This document shows positions 24,230 to 32,062 of a stretch of 41,955 bases of DNA, in pieces (the first letter of the stretch is position 1; every line of letters starts with the position of its first letter). This stretch comes from Cellvibrionales bacterium UBA7375. Lineage in GTDB: Bacteria; Pseudomonadota; Gammaproteobacteria; Pseudomonadales; Porticoccaceae. The stretch lies in contig DKNZ01000043.1 in the NCBI GenBank assembly GCA_002469845.1, positions 6,262 to 48,216 of the forward strand. Direction: 5' to 3'. The notes below the pieces were generated by a model. It saw only the letters and a program-made list of their open reading frames with translations. It was not told the DNA's origin and ran no database searches. The translations under genes and the position numbers were made by a program.

Positions 24230-24699
24230 TATTTTTGCATACGCTCCAAGGCTAAAACTGTATTAAAAAGTAAGTCATCATTGTCGCAGTCGCGAAGTTT
24301 TTTCCGTGAGGGCTCATCCTGTACAATATTGGCGATTCTAGCAAGAGTGCTGAGGTGTTCATCGTTTTTTTCCTCAGGCACTACCAGAGCAAATACTAAA
24401 TCTACCGGCTCATCGTCAATCGCATCAAACTCCACAGGGGTTGTTAGTTTCGCCAAAAAACAATATATCTTCTTAATCCCTGGTGTGCGGCAATGTGGAA
24501 TAGCAACGCCATTGCCAAGACCTGTGCTACCTAATTTTTCGCGTGATACAAAGTTATCAAATAAAAGGTTGCAGAGTTCATCGTTGCCACCCAACTCTGC
24601 AGTTATCATCTGAGCGATATTTTCAAGAATACGTTTTTTACTACGCCCTGGAAAATTACAACTAGTAAGTCCCAGACTAAGTACATCGGAAATTTTCAT
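24229..24699 (-). CDS. ptsN: PTS IIA-like nitrogen regulatory protein PtsN (EIIA-Ntr)
   Basis: A 156-aa EIIA domain protein. The phosphorylated histidine is His69 in GLGNGVAIPHCRTPGI. KISDVLSLGLT at the N-terminus and DEPVDLVFALVVPEE in the middle are standard for the family. It receives phosphate from NPr and, depending on its phosphorylation, controls potassium transport and other regulators. It starts 8 bp after hpf and overlaps rapZ by 1 bp, so the cluster is probably one transcript. Confidence 0.96.
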   Translation of the reverse strand: MKISDVLSLGLTSCNFPGRSKKRILENIAQMITAELGGNDELCNLLFDNFVSREKLGSTGLGNGVAIPHCRTPGIKKIYCFLAKLTTPVEFDAIDDEPVDLVFALVVPEEKNDEHLSTLARIANIVQDEPSRKKLRDCDNDDLLFNTVLALERMQK

Positions 24700-24707
24700 A
24701 TTTTAAT

Positions 24708-24995
24708 TTAATGATCTCTATGTTTTTCTTTATATTTTATTAATTGTCGATCTAATTTATCACTAAGAGCGTCAATAGCAGCATAAAGGTCTTCATGTTC
24801 TGCATTGGCAAATAACTCACCGCCTGAAACATGAATAGTGGCCTCAGCTTTTTGGGAAAGTTTTTCAACGCTTAAGATAACCGCAGTGCTATTAATATGA
24901 TCATAGTGACGTTCTAACTTGGCTAACTTGGTAGTAACGTATTCACGAATTGGATCAGTTACTTCTAGATGATGTCCGCTAATTGTCATGTGCAT
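24708..24995 (-). CDS. hpf: Ribosome hibernation-promoting factor, short form
   Basis: A 95-aa HPF/YfiA-family protein with IRFYVTxKL-like HLEVTDPIREYVTTKLAKLERHYD and AEHEDLYAAIDALSDKLDRQLIKYKEKH. The short form binds the 30S decoding region and, together with RMF, forms 100S dimers; the long-form C-terminal dimerisation domain is absent. It starts 14 bp after the rpoN stop, and an AAGGAG-type SD is seen on the minus strand just before the ATG. Confidence 0.95.
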   Translation of the reverse strand: MHMTISGHHLEVTDPIREYVTTKLAKLERHYDHINSTAVILSVEKLSQKAEATIHVSGGELFANAEHEDLYAAIDALSDKLDRQLIKYKEKHRDH

Positions 24996-25009
24996 AATGT
25001 TCTCCTTGG

Positions 25010-26530
25010 TTACACTTTATTCATAAATCTTTTCCTCTGACTCGACGAGGGGATGTTCATGCTTTCGCGATATTTAGCAACTGTGCGACGAGCGACTTGA
25101 ATTCCTTGATCGGCTAAAAGAGAAGTCAGTTTATTGTCACTTAATGGCTTACAAGGACGTTCTGCTTCAATTAGCATTTTCAGAATAGCGCAAACCGCTG
25201 TTGATGAACACTCCCCACCATCTGAAGTTCCAACATGACTAGAAAAGAAATATTTGAGCTCAAAAATTCCTTGCGGTGTTGCCATATATTTTTTTGTAGT
25301 CACCCTTGAAATTGTAGATTCGTGCAGGTCGAGCTGTTCGGCGATTTCTGAGAGTACCAATGGCTTCATTGCTATGGGGCCATGCTCCAAAAAACCTTTC
25401 TGGAAATCTACGATTGCCATAGTAACTTGCGTTAGAGTGTCATTGCGACTTTCAAGGCTACGAATAAACCAGCGCGCTTCATTCAAATTCTTCTTCAAAA
25501 ACTGATTTTCAGCACTGTCATCTGCTCGCCTAACCAGGTCACTATAGGTTTGATTGATTTTAATACGCGGTATATTGCTATTATTTAGCCTTACCTCCCA
25601 ACGATCCTGAAGTTTTTCTATATACACATCGGGCACGATATATTCTGTATTATCTGCCGCCAGCTTCTCACCTGGCCTGGGATTTAATGTTCGAATTAAT
25701 TCAAGACCCTGTTGCAGACAAACCTGATCGACCTTACTTTTTCTTACCAACTTAGCAAGCTCAGTTGAAGCGATATCTTCCAAGAAATCATCAACCAACA
25801 ATTTTGCTTCTTGAAGATAGGGAGTTTCATCGCTAAGTTGATTTAATTGAATAGATAGACACTCTTTGAGATCCCTGGCAAAAATTCCTGGAGGATCAAA
25901 TTGCTGGAGTCTTTTTAAAACAGCAACTAATTCATCATCCTGTAACGGATCATCTTTATTTTGTTCTTTTAAATGTGCCGTGATTTCCTGAAGGTCGTTA
26001 GATAAGAAACCATTGTCATTTACAGCGTCAATAAAGGCTTCTGAAACGGCTTTATCGCGATCTGATAATGTAATCAAATTAAGCTGCCAAAAAAGGTGAT
26101 CTTGAAGAGATTCAGTGACCTGATAAACTGAATCTAAATTAAAGTCATTGTCATTTGATAGGGGCTTGGTTGCTGCGCTAGTTGCCTCGCTCCAATTACT
26201 ATCAATAGGTAAATTGTCCGAGTTGTCTGTTTCCCAAGTTGTTTCTGTATTGCCACTTACATGCTCTGATGAGTCCTGTGCTTGAGTGTAATTTTCTTCA
26301 GGATCATCGTTATCAAAACTTACATCATCGGTTCCAGAAATAATATCCTGCTGAATTTGATCTTTTACTCCCTCTTGCTCATCAGTTTCCAATAGAGGAT
26401 TATTATAAAGCTGCTCGATTATCTCTTGTTCAAGGTCAAGCGTGGATAGCTGCAGCAATTTAATTGCTTGCTGCAGTTGCGGAGTCATGTTTAGTTGCTG
26501 ACTAAACTTAAGCTGAAGGCCTTGCCGCAT
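25010..26530 (-). CDS. rpoN: RNA polymerase sigma-54 factor
   Basis: A 506-aa sigma-54. Region I (LKFSQQLNMTPQLQQAIKLL, residues 7-26) is the activator-responsive Gln/Leu-rich segment. A strongly acidic region II follows (about 50-125). Region III contains the core-binding and HTH parts (SEIAEQLDLHESTISRVTTKKY), and the RpoN box ARRTVAKYR is at 480-488. It directs transcription from -24/-12 promoters with bEBP activators, such as nitrogen or flagellar genes. It lies between lptB and hpf in the conserved order. Confidence 0.98.
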   Translation of the reverse strand: MRQGLQLKFSQQLNMTPQLQQAIKLLQLSTLDLEQEIIEQLYNNPLLETDEQEGVKDQIQQDIISGTDDVSFDNDDPEENYTQAQDSSEHVSGNTETTWETDNSDNLPIDSNWSEATSAATKPLSNDNDFNLDSVYQVTESLQDHLFWQLNLITLSDRDKAVSEAFIDAVNDNGFLSNDLQEITAHLKEQNKDDPLQDDELVAVLKRLQQFDPPGIFARDLKECLSIQLNQLSDETPYLQEAKLLVDDFLEDIASTELAKLVRKSKVDQVCLQQGLELIRTLNPRPGEKLAADNTEYIVPDVYIEKLQDRWEVRLNNSNIPRIKINQTYSDLVRRADDSAENQFLKKNLNEARWFIRSLESRNDTLTQVTMAIVDFQKGFLEHGPIAMKPLVLSEIAEQLDLHESTISRVTTKKYMATPQGIFELKYFFSSHVGTSDGGECSSTAVCAILKMLIEAERPCKPLSDNKLTSLLADQGIQVARRTVAKYRESMNIPSSSQRKRFMNKV

Positions 26531-26591
26531 AATTAAAAAAACTTTTTAGTTGCTATATATTTAATGTTAGTGCTGAAATGGCGTGTAAAGC

Positions 26592-26614
26592 AAGAATTGA
26601 AAAAATAAATTCTT
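26592..26614 (-). repeat. Inverted repeat after lptB
   Basis: AAGAATT (26592-26598) and AATTCTT (26608-26614) form a perfect 7-bp inverted repeat with a 9-nt loop, 5 bp past the lptB stop in the 89-bp lptB-rpoN spacer. The stem is AT-rich and no U-run follows on the minus strand, so it may be an mRNA 3' stabilising hairpin or processing site rather than a terminator. Confidence 0.3.
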
Positions 26615-26619
26615 TCCTG

Positions 26620-27345
26620 TTACATAGTAAAGTTGTCACCTAGATAGGTATCTCGAACTTTTTGATCAGATAAAATGTGTGCAGTAGTGCCCTCTGCAAT
26701 AACATGGCCCTCCCCAATAATATAAGCGCGAGTACAGATGTCTAGAGTTTCGCGTACATTGTGATCAGTAATTAAAACGCCAATCCCTTTATCGCTTAGA
26801 TGACGAATAATGCTTTTAATATCGTTGACTGAAATGGGATCAACACCAGCAAATGGTTCATCTAAGAGAATAAATTTCGGATCCGTGGCTAATGCGCGAG
26901 CTATTTCTACCCTTCGTCTCTCACCACCAGAAAGACTCATACCATAGGATTCGGTTAAGTGGGTAATATGAAACTCATTGAGTAAGCTATCTAATTTTTC
27001 AAGTCGTTGTTGAGTATTTAAATCTTTTCGCATTTCTAGAATAGCCAAAATATTATCACTGACTGAAAGTTTTCTAAAGATTGATGGCTCTTGGGGCAAG
27101 TAACCTAATCCTTTACGAGCTCGCCCATGCATGGGTAGCTCAGAAATATCTAGATTATCAATAAGTATCTGTCCACCATCCTGTCGCACCAAGCCAATAG
27201 TCATATAGAAACAGGTCGTCTTGCCGGCACCATTAGGTCCGAGTATCCCAACAACTTCGCCTTGGCTGACAGAAAAAGATACATCCTTGACAACTGGACG
27301 CTTACCATAGCTTTTGGATAAATGAGTTGCAGCTAAGACAGTCAT
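26620..27345 (-). CDS. lptB: LPS export ABC transporter ATP-binding protein LptB
   Basis: A 241-aa ABC ATPase powering LPS extraction from the inner membrane with LptF, LptG and LptC. Walker A GPNGAGKTT (36-44), Q-loop Gln85 in YLPQEPSIF, signature LSGGE (138-142), Walker B FILLDEPFAGVDP (Glu163) and the switch His195 (ITDHNV) are all intact. The absence of LptF/G is expected, since those genes are usually elsewhere. The ATG overlaps lptA by 4 bp. Confidence 0.97.
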   Translation of the reverse strand: MTVLAATHLSKSYGKRPVVKDVSFSVSQGEVVGILGPNGAGKTTCFYMTIGLVRQDGGQILIDNLDISELPMHGRARKGLGYLPQEPSIFRKLSVSDNILAILEMRKDLNTQQRLEKLDSLLNEFHITHLTESYGMSLSGGERRRVEIARALATDPKFILLDEPFAGVDPISVNDIKSIIRHLSDKGIGVLITDHNVRETLDICTRAYIIGEGHVIAEGTTAHILSDQKVRDTYLGDNFTM

Positions 27346-27884
27346 CGAGAGTTACTCGCTTCATTCATAGTAGGGTTACTCTGATTAGCATCATCAGTTT
27401 TAGGGGGTGGTATAACCAATTGAATACGTTTTTGATCACTTTGATTACCGCCTTTTGCCCGCCAAGTCTCGCTTATAATATCATAATTGATGCGCTCTCC
27501 CTTGATTAGGGTACCGTTTGTAGAAAGCGAAGCATCTGACTTGAGGTTGATTATTTTTTCTTTGGGTAGGTATTCAATGGTACCCGCACGGGCTAAAATT
27601 AGACTGCCGGCAACAGATTCTTGCTGATAACTAGCTGGATTACCATTGCAAAGAATAAGAGTTACTTCGTTATCCTCGTAATAAACATTTACGCTATTGG
27701 CATCGATAATAAGTGAGCCCTGATGTATAACTACATTTCCAGAATATTGAGTGTGTCCTGTTTTTTCATTTCTTTCAGCAGAATCAGATTCAATAGTAAT
27801 TGTTTGATTATTATCGCCAGTGAACGACAAACAAGCGCAAGAGAAAGCTAAGCAAAAAACAGATAGAAACTTAGATAGCGTCAT
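27342..27884 (-). CDS. lptA: LPS transport periplasmic protein LptA
   Basis: A 180-aa periplasmic protein with an N-terminal signal peptide (KFLSVFCLAFSCACLSF) and the OstA/LptA beta-jellyroll: ITIESDSAERNEKTGHTQYSGNVVIHQGSLIIDANSVNVYY. It forms the bridge carrying LPS across the periplasm between LptC and LptD. The Cys-rich signal region does not fit a lipobox, so a soluble form is expected. The C-terminal tail after about residue 150 is polar and probably disordered. The gene overlaps lptC by 14 bp and lptB by 4 bp. Confidence 0.94.
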   Translation of the reverse strand: MTLSKFLSVFCLAFSCACLSFTGDNNQTITIESDSAERNEKTGHTQYSGNVVIHQGSLIIDANSVNVYYEDNEVTLILCNGNPASYQQESVAGSLILARAGTIEYLPKEKIINLKSDASLSTNGTLIKGERINYDIISETWRAKGGNQSDQKRIQLVIPPPKTDDANQSNPTMNEASNSR

Positions 27885-28440
27885 GAATAGCTTTCACTCT
27901 ATTTACTATTTTAAATATTTTGCTTTCAAAGTTTGCAGAGATTGACTCGCCAGTTATTTCAGTATCTGGAGTAGTGAATTGAATGCCGCCATCAGCTGAA
28001 GCGTTATCATCTTTGATTGAATATGAGAGCCTTGCTGCTTTTAAAACGGATTCTCCCCTTAAATTCTTCCAATTTGCATTAACATCGCCTTTAAATTGAA
28101 ATTTCTGAGCATTTTTGGAAAAAATTCCCTGATTAGCTTCCACTGTTAATTGATTTTTCTGCTGACCTGTTCCGTGAAAAACAAGTATAGGTTGAGAGAG
28201 TTTAACTTCAGAAAGACCGCTAAATAATGATATCTCGGTGGCCTTTAATGAGTATTTTTTTTTGCCACCAGAGGAAAAAATAAAGGTCTTGACATTACGC
28301 ATATAGCTATCAGCGCTAGGAGATTTTTCAATTTTACCACTATCTGGACGTAAGAAAGATTCGGGCTTACTCTCCCATAAAAGTAGAAAGCTTGCGGTCA
28401 TCATAACTAGGCAAGCCATTAAAAAAAATTGTTTAATCAT
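27871..28440 (-). CDS. lptC: LPS export system protein LptC
   Basis: A 189-aa bitopic inner-membrane protein with one N-terminal helix (FFLMACLVMMTASFLLLW, residues 5-22) and a periplasmic beta-jellyroll of the YrbK family, including VEANQGIFSKNAQKFQFKGDV and the terminal block TPDTEITGESISANFES. It receives LPS from LptBFG and passes it to LptA. It overlaps kdsC upstream by 4 bp and lptA downstream by 14 bp, the tightest packing in the cluster. Confidence 0.93.
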   Translation of the reverse strand: MIKQFFLMACLVMMTASFLLLWESKPESFLRPDSGKIEKSPSADSYMRNVKTFIFSSGGKKKYSLKATEISLFSGLSEVKLSQPILVFHGTGQQKNQLTVEANQGIFSKNAQKFQFKGDVNANWKNLRGESVLKAARLSYSIKDDNASADGGIQFTTPDTEITGESISANFESKIFKIVNRVKAIHDAI

Positions 28441-28973
28441 TGATAGGATGCCAGAAGTGAGTCCAGCTTGCCTTGAGCGCCTAATATTAGCTCAGCTACT
28501 TCTCTGACTGCGCCATTTCCCCCTGCTTTTTTAGTTTGCCACAATGCTTGACTGGCAAGAATATGGTTGCCATTTGCTGGAGTAATACCCAATCCAACAC
28601 GACGAATCACGGCTAAATCTGGGAGATCATCACCCATAAAAGCAATTTCAGACAGGTCAATACTTTCGTGACTCAGAATTTCGTCTAGAGCGTCTAACTT
28701 ATCCTCACGACCTTGAATTACGGTATCAATATTAAGCTCATCGGCTCGGCGTTTTAAAAGCTTGGAGGTGCGACCAGTAATAATTCCAATCTTTATTCCA
28801 GCGCGTTGAAGGAGTTTAATGCCTAAGCCATCTTGAATATCAAATGCTTTTAACTCTTCCCCGTTATTACCGTAATAGAGTCGACCATCAGTCATAACTC
28901 CATCCACATCCAATATAAGAATTTTAATTTTTTGAGCAGCTTTTATTACTGTTGAAGGATAATTTTCATTCAT
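28437..28973 (-). CDS. kdsC: 3-deoxy-manno-octulosonate-8-phosphatase KdsC
   Basis: A 178-aa HAD phosphatase of the C0 (capless) type that forms a tetramer and hydrolyses Kdo-8-phosphate to Kdo. The nucleophile motif is ILDVDGVMTDG (Asp22, Asp24), the second motif is IITGRTS, and FMGDDLPDLAV is the metal-binding motif. Length is standard. It overlaps the upstream kdsD by 1 bp and lptC by 4 bp, placing Kdo synthesis and LPS export on one transcript. Confidence 0.96.
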   Translation of the reverse strand: MNENYPSTVIKAAQKIKILILDVDGVMTDGRLYYGNNGEELKAFDIQDGLGIKLLQRAGIKIGIITGRTSKLLKRRADELNIDTVIQGREDKLDALDEILSHESIDLSEIAFMGDDLPDLAVIRRVGLGITPANGNHILASQALWQTKKAGGNGAVREVAELILGAQGKLDSLLASYQ

Positions 28974-29944
28974 TAGATTACACCAGCTCGAAGAATATCA
29001 TGCATATGTACTACGCCAACGGGATGTTTTTTTTCATCCTCGAGAATTACTGCAGTGATACTATTTTGTTGCATTATATTAAGTGCCTCTGCCGCTAAGA
29101 TGTCTTGATTGATGGTGTTCGGGTTTGGCGACATAACATCTTTGATTAATGCTCTACTTAAATTAATTTTTGAGTCAATGACACGTCTTAAATCACCATC
29201 AGTAAACACGCCCAAAAGCATACCTTTTTCATCCACTATGGTCGTCATACCAAAACCCTTTTCAGTCATCTCTAATAGCGCATTTTGTATGGGTGACTCA
29301 GGTGTTACTTTAGGTACTTCCTGATCCTGATGCATGATATCGCTGACCTTTAGCAATAGCTTTCTGCCAAGTGCACCACCTGGATGAGAAAAAGCAAAAT
29401 CTTCAGCGGTAAAACCGCGTGATTCTAAAAGTGCAATCGCCAGTGCATCGCCCATTACAAGGGTAACAGTTGTACTGGTTGTTGGGGCTAGATTTAAAGG
29501 GCAGGCTTCACTTGAAACGCTGATATCAAGATTAGCGCAGGCCGCTTGAGCAAGTACAGAACCAGCATCGCCAGTCATACTTACAAGCGGAATTCCAAGG
29601 CGTTTTATAAGGGGGATCAAGGTAACTAACTCAGCTGTATTACCTGAATTTGATAATGCTAATACCACATCATTCTTTGTGATCATTCCCAGATCGCCAT
29701 GGCTAGCCTCACCGGGATGCACAAAAAAAGCCGGGGTTCCAGTGCTAGCAAGAGTAGCGGCGACTTTGTTTCCTATATGGCCAGATTTACCCATACCAGT
29801 TACTATCACACGACCTTCACAGGCCAATAACGTTTCACAGGCAACAGTAAAGGCTTCATTAATTCTATACTGAAGTTCGCTTGCTGCTTGAGATTCAATC
29901 GCTACAGTGCGAAGCCCTGATTCAATAAATGTATGTTTTGACAT
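28973..29944 (-). CDS. kdsD: Arabinose-5-phosphate isomerase KdsD
   Basis: A 323-aa sugar isomerase converting ribulose-5-phosphate to arabinose-5-phosphate, the first dedicated Kdo precursor. The N-terminal SIS domain has VTGMGKSGHIGNKVAATL, SHGDLGMI and ALSNSGNTAELV; the C-terminal half carries two CBS domains (DIMHQDQEVPKVTPESPIQ and DVMSPNPNTINQDILAAEAL). The gene starts a tightly overlapping kdsD-kdsC-lptC-lptA-lptB block. Its SD is weak, but the ATG matches the usual start of the SIS domain. Confidence 0.96.
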   Translation of the reverse strand: MSKHTFIESGLRTVAIESQAASELQYRINEAFTVACETLLACEGRVIVTGMGKSGHIGNKVAATLASTGTPAFFVHPGEASHGDLGMITKNDVVLALSNSGNTAELVTLIPLIKRLGIPLVSMTGDAGSVLAQAACANLDISVSSEACPLNLAPTTSTTVTLVMGDALAIALLESRGFTAEDFAFSHPGGALGRKLLLKVSDIMHQDQEVPKVTPESPIQNALLEMTEKGFGMTTIVDEKGMLLGVFTDGDLRRVIDSKINLSRALIKDVMSPNPNTINQDILAAEALNIMQQNSITAVILEDEKKHPVGVVHMHDILRAGVI

Positions 29945-29978
29945 AATACTTATGCTTTTAATTCCTCAACAAAAACTT

Positions 29979-30009
29979 ATTATAGGGCAAAATGGCTCTC
30001 TAGTGTCCA
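29979..30009 (-). promoter_or_regulatory. Candidate sigma-70 promoter for the kdsD-lptB block
   Basis: On the minus strand in the yrbG-kdsD gap, TGGACA (30009-30004) is followed after 19 bp by a perfect TATAAT (29984-29979). The -10 is consensus; the spacer is slightly long. The start point would fall about 30 nt before the kdsD ATG. It would allow kdsD onward to be transcribed independently of yrbG. Confidence 0.4.
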
Positions 30010-30012
30010 ATA

Positions 30013-30987
30013 TCATCTTACAGCTGTTGAGCTCCAAAGCAGAAGATAGTAAAAGCAGTAAGCTACCAAGAGTATAATGCCTGCAGCTCGAGGTAACTTT
30101 GCATTATCGATATTACCCCGTAAAACACATGCCATTATTAATAAAATTATCACAGTTATTACTGCCATGGCCATATAATCTCGAGTAAATACTTGGCTAT
30201 CAAGTGCAATTGGTGAGATTGCTCCAGCAGCACCCATAACTAAAAGTAAATTAAAAAGATTAGATCCAATGATATTCCCAATAGCTATGTCGTGGTGACC
30301 GCGTATAGCGCTAATAGTAGAAGCGGCTAATTCAGGTAAGCTTGTGCCTATTGCGACAATGGTTAAGCCGACGACTAATTCACTTATACCCATACTCACT
30401 GCAATAGACTTAGCGCCCCAGACTGTGAATTCGGCACCAAGCAACAGCACCACCAGACCAATGACGAAGTTAAAAAGTGCGCCGTTGGTGCTAAGTAGGA
30501 CTTTCCCTTGAGTTTGTGACGACTCAGTTTGAGATTTCTTATATTTTGCCGCAAGCAGTAATAAGGGAATAACTAAGAGAATAAGTAGAAGGCTTTCAAT
30601 CCTACCCAGGAAGTTATTGTATAAACATATTCCGGCAAAAATGGTGACCAGTAAAAGAATCAAGCCTTCTTCTTTGAGCAGGTTTTTTTTAAAAGGTATG
30701 GGTGCAATTAACAGGGTAATACCTAGCACTAGACCAATATTAGCCAAATTTGAGCCAATTGCGTTGCCCACAGCTAATTCGCCAGAACCTTTTAAAGCAG
30801 CATTAATAGAAATAATAATTTCAGGCGCAGATGTGCCTATGGAGACAATAGTTAACCCTATAACTAGAGATGATATTCCTATAGACCGAGCCACACTTGC
30901 ACTTCCTGCAACAAATCTATCAGCACCCCAAATAAGGCCGAGTATACCAGCGACAACTGCGCCAGTAGGGAGGTATAATGACATCAT
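30013..30987 (-). CDS. yrbG: Calcium/sodium antiporter (YrbG family, CaCA superfamily)
   Basis: About 324 aa, with ten or so hydrophobic helices in two inverted repeats. Each repeat has the alpha-motif of CaCA exchangers: TIVSIGTSAPEIIISINAAL with AVGNAIGSNLANIGLVLG, and TIVAIGTSLPELAASTISAI with AIGNIIGSNLFNLLLVMG. The Glu of each GTSxPE binds the cation. The frame opens at a TTG (30999); I chose the first ATG (30987) because neither start has a good SD and it puts the N-terminus next to the first helix. The gene is upstream of kdsD as in E. coli and divergent from mlaC. Confidence 0.92.
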   Translation of the reverse strand: MMSLYLPTGAVVAGILGLIWGADRFVAGSASVARSIGISSLVIGLTIVSIGTSAPEIIISINAALKGSGELAVGNAIGSNLANIGLVLGITLLIAPIPFKKNLLKEEGLILLLVTIFAGICLYNNFLGRIESLLLILLVIPLLLLAAKYKKSQTESSQTQGKVLLSTNGALFNFVIGLVVLLLGAEFTVWGAKSIAVSMGISELVVGLTIVAIGTSLPELAASTISAIRGHHDIAIGNIIGSNLFNLLLVMGAAGAISPIALDSQVFTRDYMAMAVITVIILLIMACVLRGNIDNAKLPRAAGIILLVAYCFYYLLLWSSTAVR

Positions 30988-31106
30988 ATATTCTGGCAAC
31001 GCTTCGTAGGTTGTTTATTCAATAAACCTAGAATGGTATAGTGACTAGTCTCTTATGTCAGTAGAAAATTTAATTAAAGCCTCAATATTTTTGGCTGTTA
31101 CAGTGG

Positions 31107-31736
31107 ATGTTGAAAATGAAATTTCTAAAATATAGCTTTCTTCTCGGTGCGATGACCATCCTAATCTTATTGCCTGCTACATTTGCCGCCAATAAAGCTG
31201 AAGATCCCTACGAAAAAATTGAAAAAATTACCCAAGAGTTAATAGTTATTATTAGTTTGCATCAGAAAGACTATCCGAAAAATGAAAAGCAGTATTTTGA
31301 CGCAATTTCCGATCTCCTGATTAATACAGTGGATTTTAACTATATTGCTAAAAAAGTGGTGGGCCAATATAGGACCGACATCACAAAACAGCAAAGATTG
31401 TTGTTTGCCGAAAAATTTCGCCAAGGTCTTATCGAAACTTATGGGCGAGGGTTAATTAATTATGGCAATCAACAGATTGTGCTGATTAATCGTTCGCCCC
31501 TCAAAAAGGGACAGAAAACCCTTATTGTGCAGCAAGAAATTATAAGTTCAGGAAATAAATTTCCACTTAGATACTCAATGGCCCGAAAAAAAACAGGTGA
31601 ATGGATGGTTATTAATATGACTATTAGCGGCATAAATTTGCGTGATATTTTTCGGAATCAATTTTCCCAATCAGTACAGCAAATGTCTGGGGATTTTGAT
31701 GCGGTCATTTCTGGCTGGGCTACAAAATTTGAATAA
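31107..31736 (+). CDS. mlaC: Mla phospholipid transport protein MlaC
   Basis: A 209-aa periplasmic lipid carrier (toluene tolerance Ttg2D family). The signal peptide is FLKYSFLLGAMTILILLPATFA with cleavage likely after TFA. The mature part has DPYEKIEKITQELIV, NTVDFNYIAKKVVGQY and the lipid-pocket region ending in GEWMVINMTISGINLRDIFRNQF. It shuttles phospholipid between the outer-membrane MlaA complex and the inner-membrane MlaFEDB transporter. Two ATGs are close together (31107 and 31116); the second is preceded by GGA at a slightly better distance, so the true start is uncertain by 3 residues. The usual upstream mlaF, mlaE, mlaD and downstream mlaB are absent from this locus. Confidence 0.9.
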   Translation: MLKMKFLKYSFLLGAMTILILLPATFAANKAEDPYEKIEKITQELIVIISLHQKDYPKNEKQYFDAISDLLINTVDFNYIAKKVVGQYRTDITKQQRLLFAEKFRQGLIETYGRGLINYGNQQIVLINRSPLKKGQKTLIVQQEIISSGNKFPLRYSMARKKTGEWMVINMTISGINLRDIFRNQFSQSVQQMSGDFDAVISGWATKFE

Positions 31737-31758
31737 CTAAAAATTAGGAAACAATTAA

Positions 31759-31998
31759 ATGAATGCGAACGACGTGAAGTCAATTCTTGAGGCGCAGTTG
31801 GTTGGCTGTGATATTAAAGTGGAAGTGGGTGGCAGCCATGTCAATATAATAGCCATTGGCGATATCTTTGATGGTAAGCGCACAGTTCAGCGTCAACAAT
31901 TGGTCTATGCCGCGCTGCAAGAGCATATTGCATCTGGTGTTATTCATGCAGTAAATATGAAAACTTACTCGCCGCAAGAATGGCAACAGCAAGCATAA
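31759..31998 (+). CDS. ibaG: BolA-family protein IbaG
   Basis: A 79-aa BolA-like protein of the IbaG/YrbA type. Visible are VEVGGSHVNIIAIGDIFDGK and the conserved KRTVQRQQLVYAALQEHI with IHAVNMKTYSPQEW at the end. BolA proteins bind monothiol glutaredoxin with a [2Fe-2S] cluster and act in iron-sulfur trafficking; the conserved His (IHAV) is a typical ligand. An AGGAAA SD precedes the ATG. It sits between mlaC and murA as in E. coli. Confidence 0.95.
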   Translation: MNANDVKSILEAQLVGCDIKVEVGGSHVNIIAIGDIFDGKRTVQRQQLVYAALQEHIASGVIHAVNMKTYSPQEWQQQA

Positions 31999-32062
31999 TT
32001 TCATATAAAATTTTTAATATACAAGACATTAAGGTCTTACATACTCGAAAAAAGGAAAGTCC

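Noticed and set aside
24203..24613. 136-codon plus-strand open frame antisense to ptsN
   Set aside because: Shadow of ptsN; Ser-rich product without family features.
30617..31009. 130-codon plus-strand open frame antisense to yrbG
   Set aside because: Mirror of the strongly conserved antiporter coding sequence; no recognisable domain.
31011..31042. TATAGT (31037-31042) as a promoter for mlaC
   Set aside because: The -10 is good, but no acceptable -35 lies 16-18 bp upstream, so I did not list it.
32023..32038. AAGAC/GTCTT inverted repeat before murA
   Set aside because: Only 5 bp with a 6-nt loop in AT-rich DNA; expected by chance.
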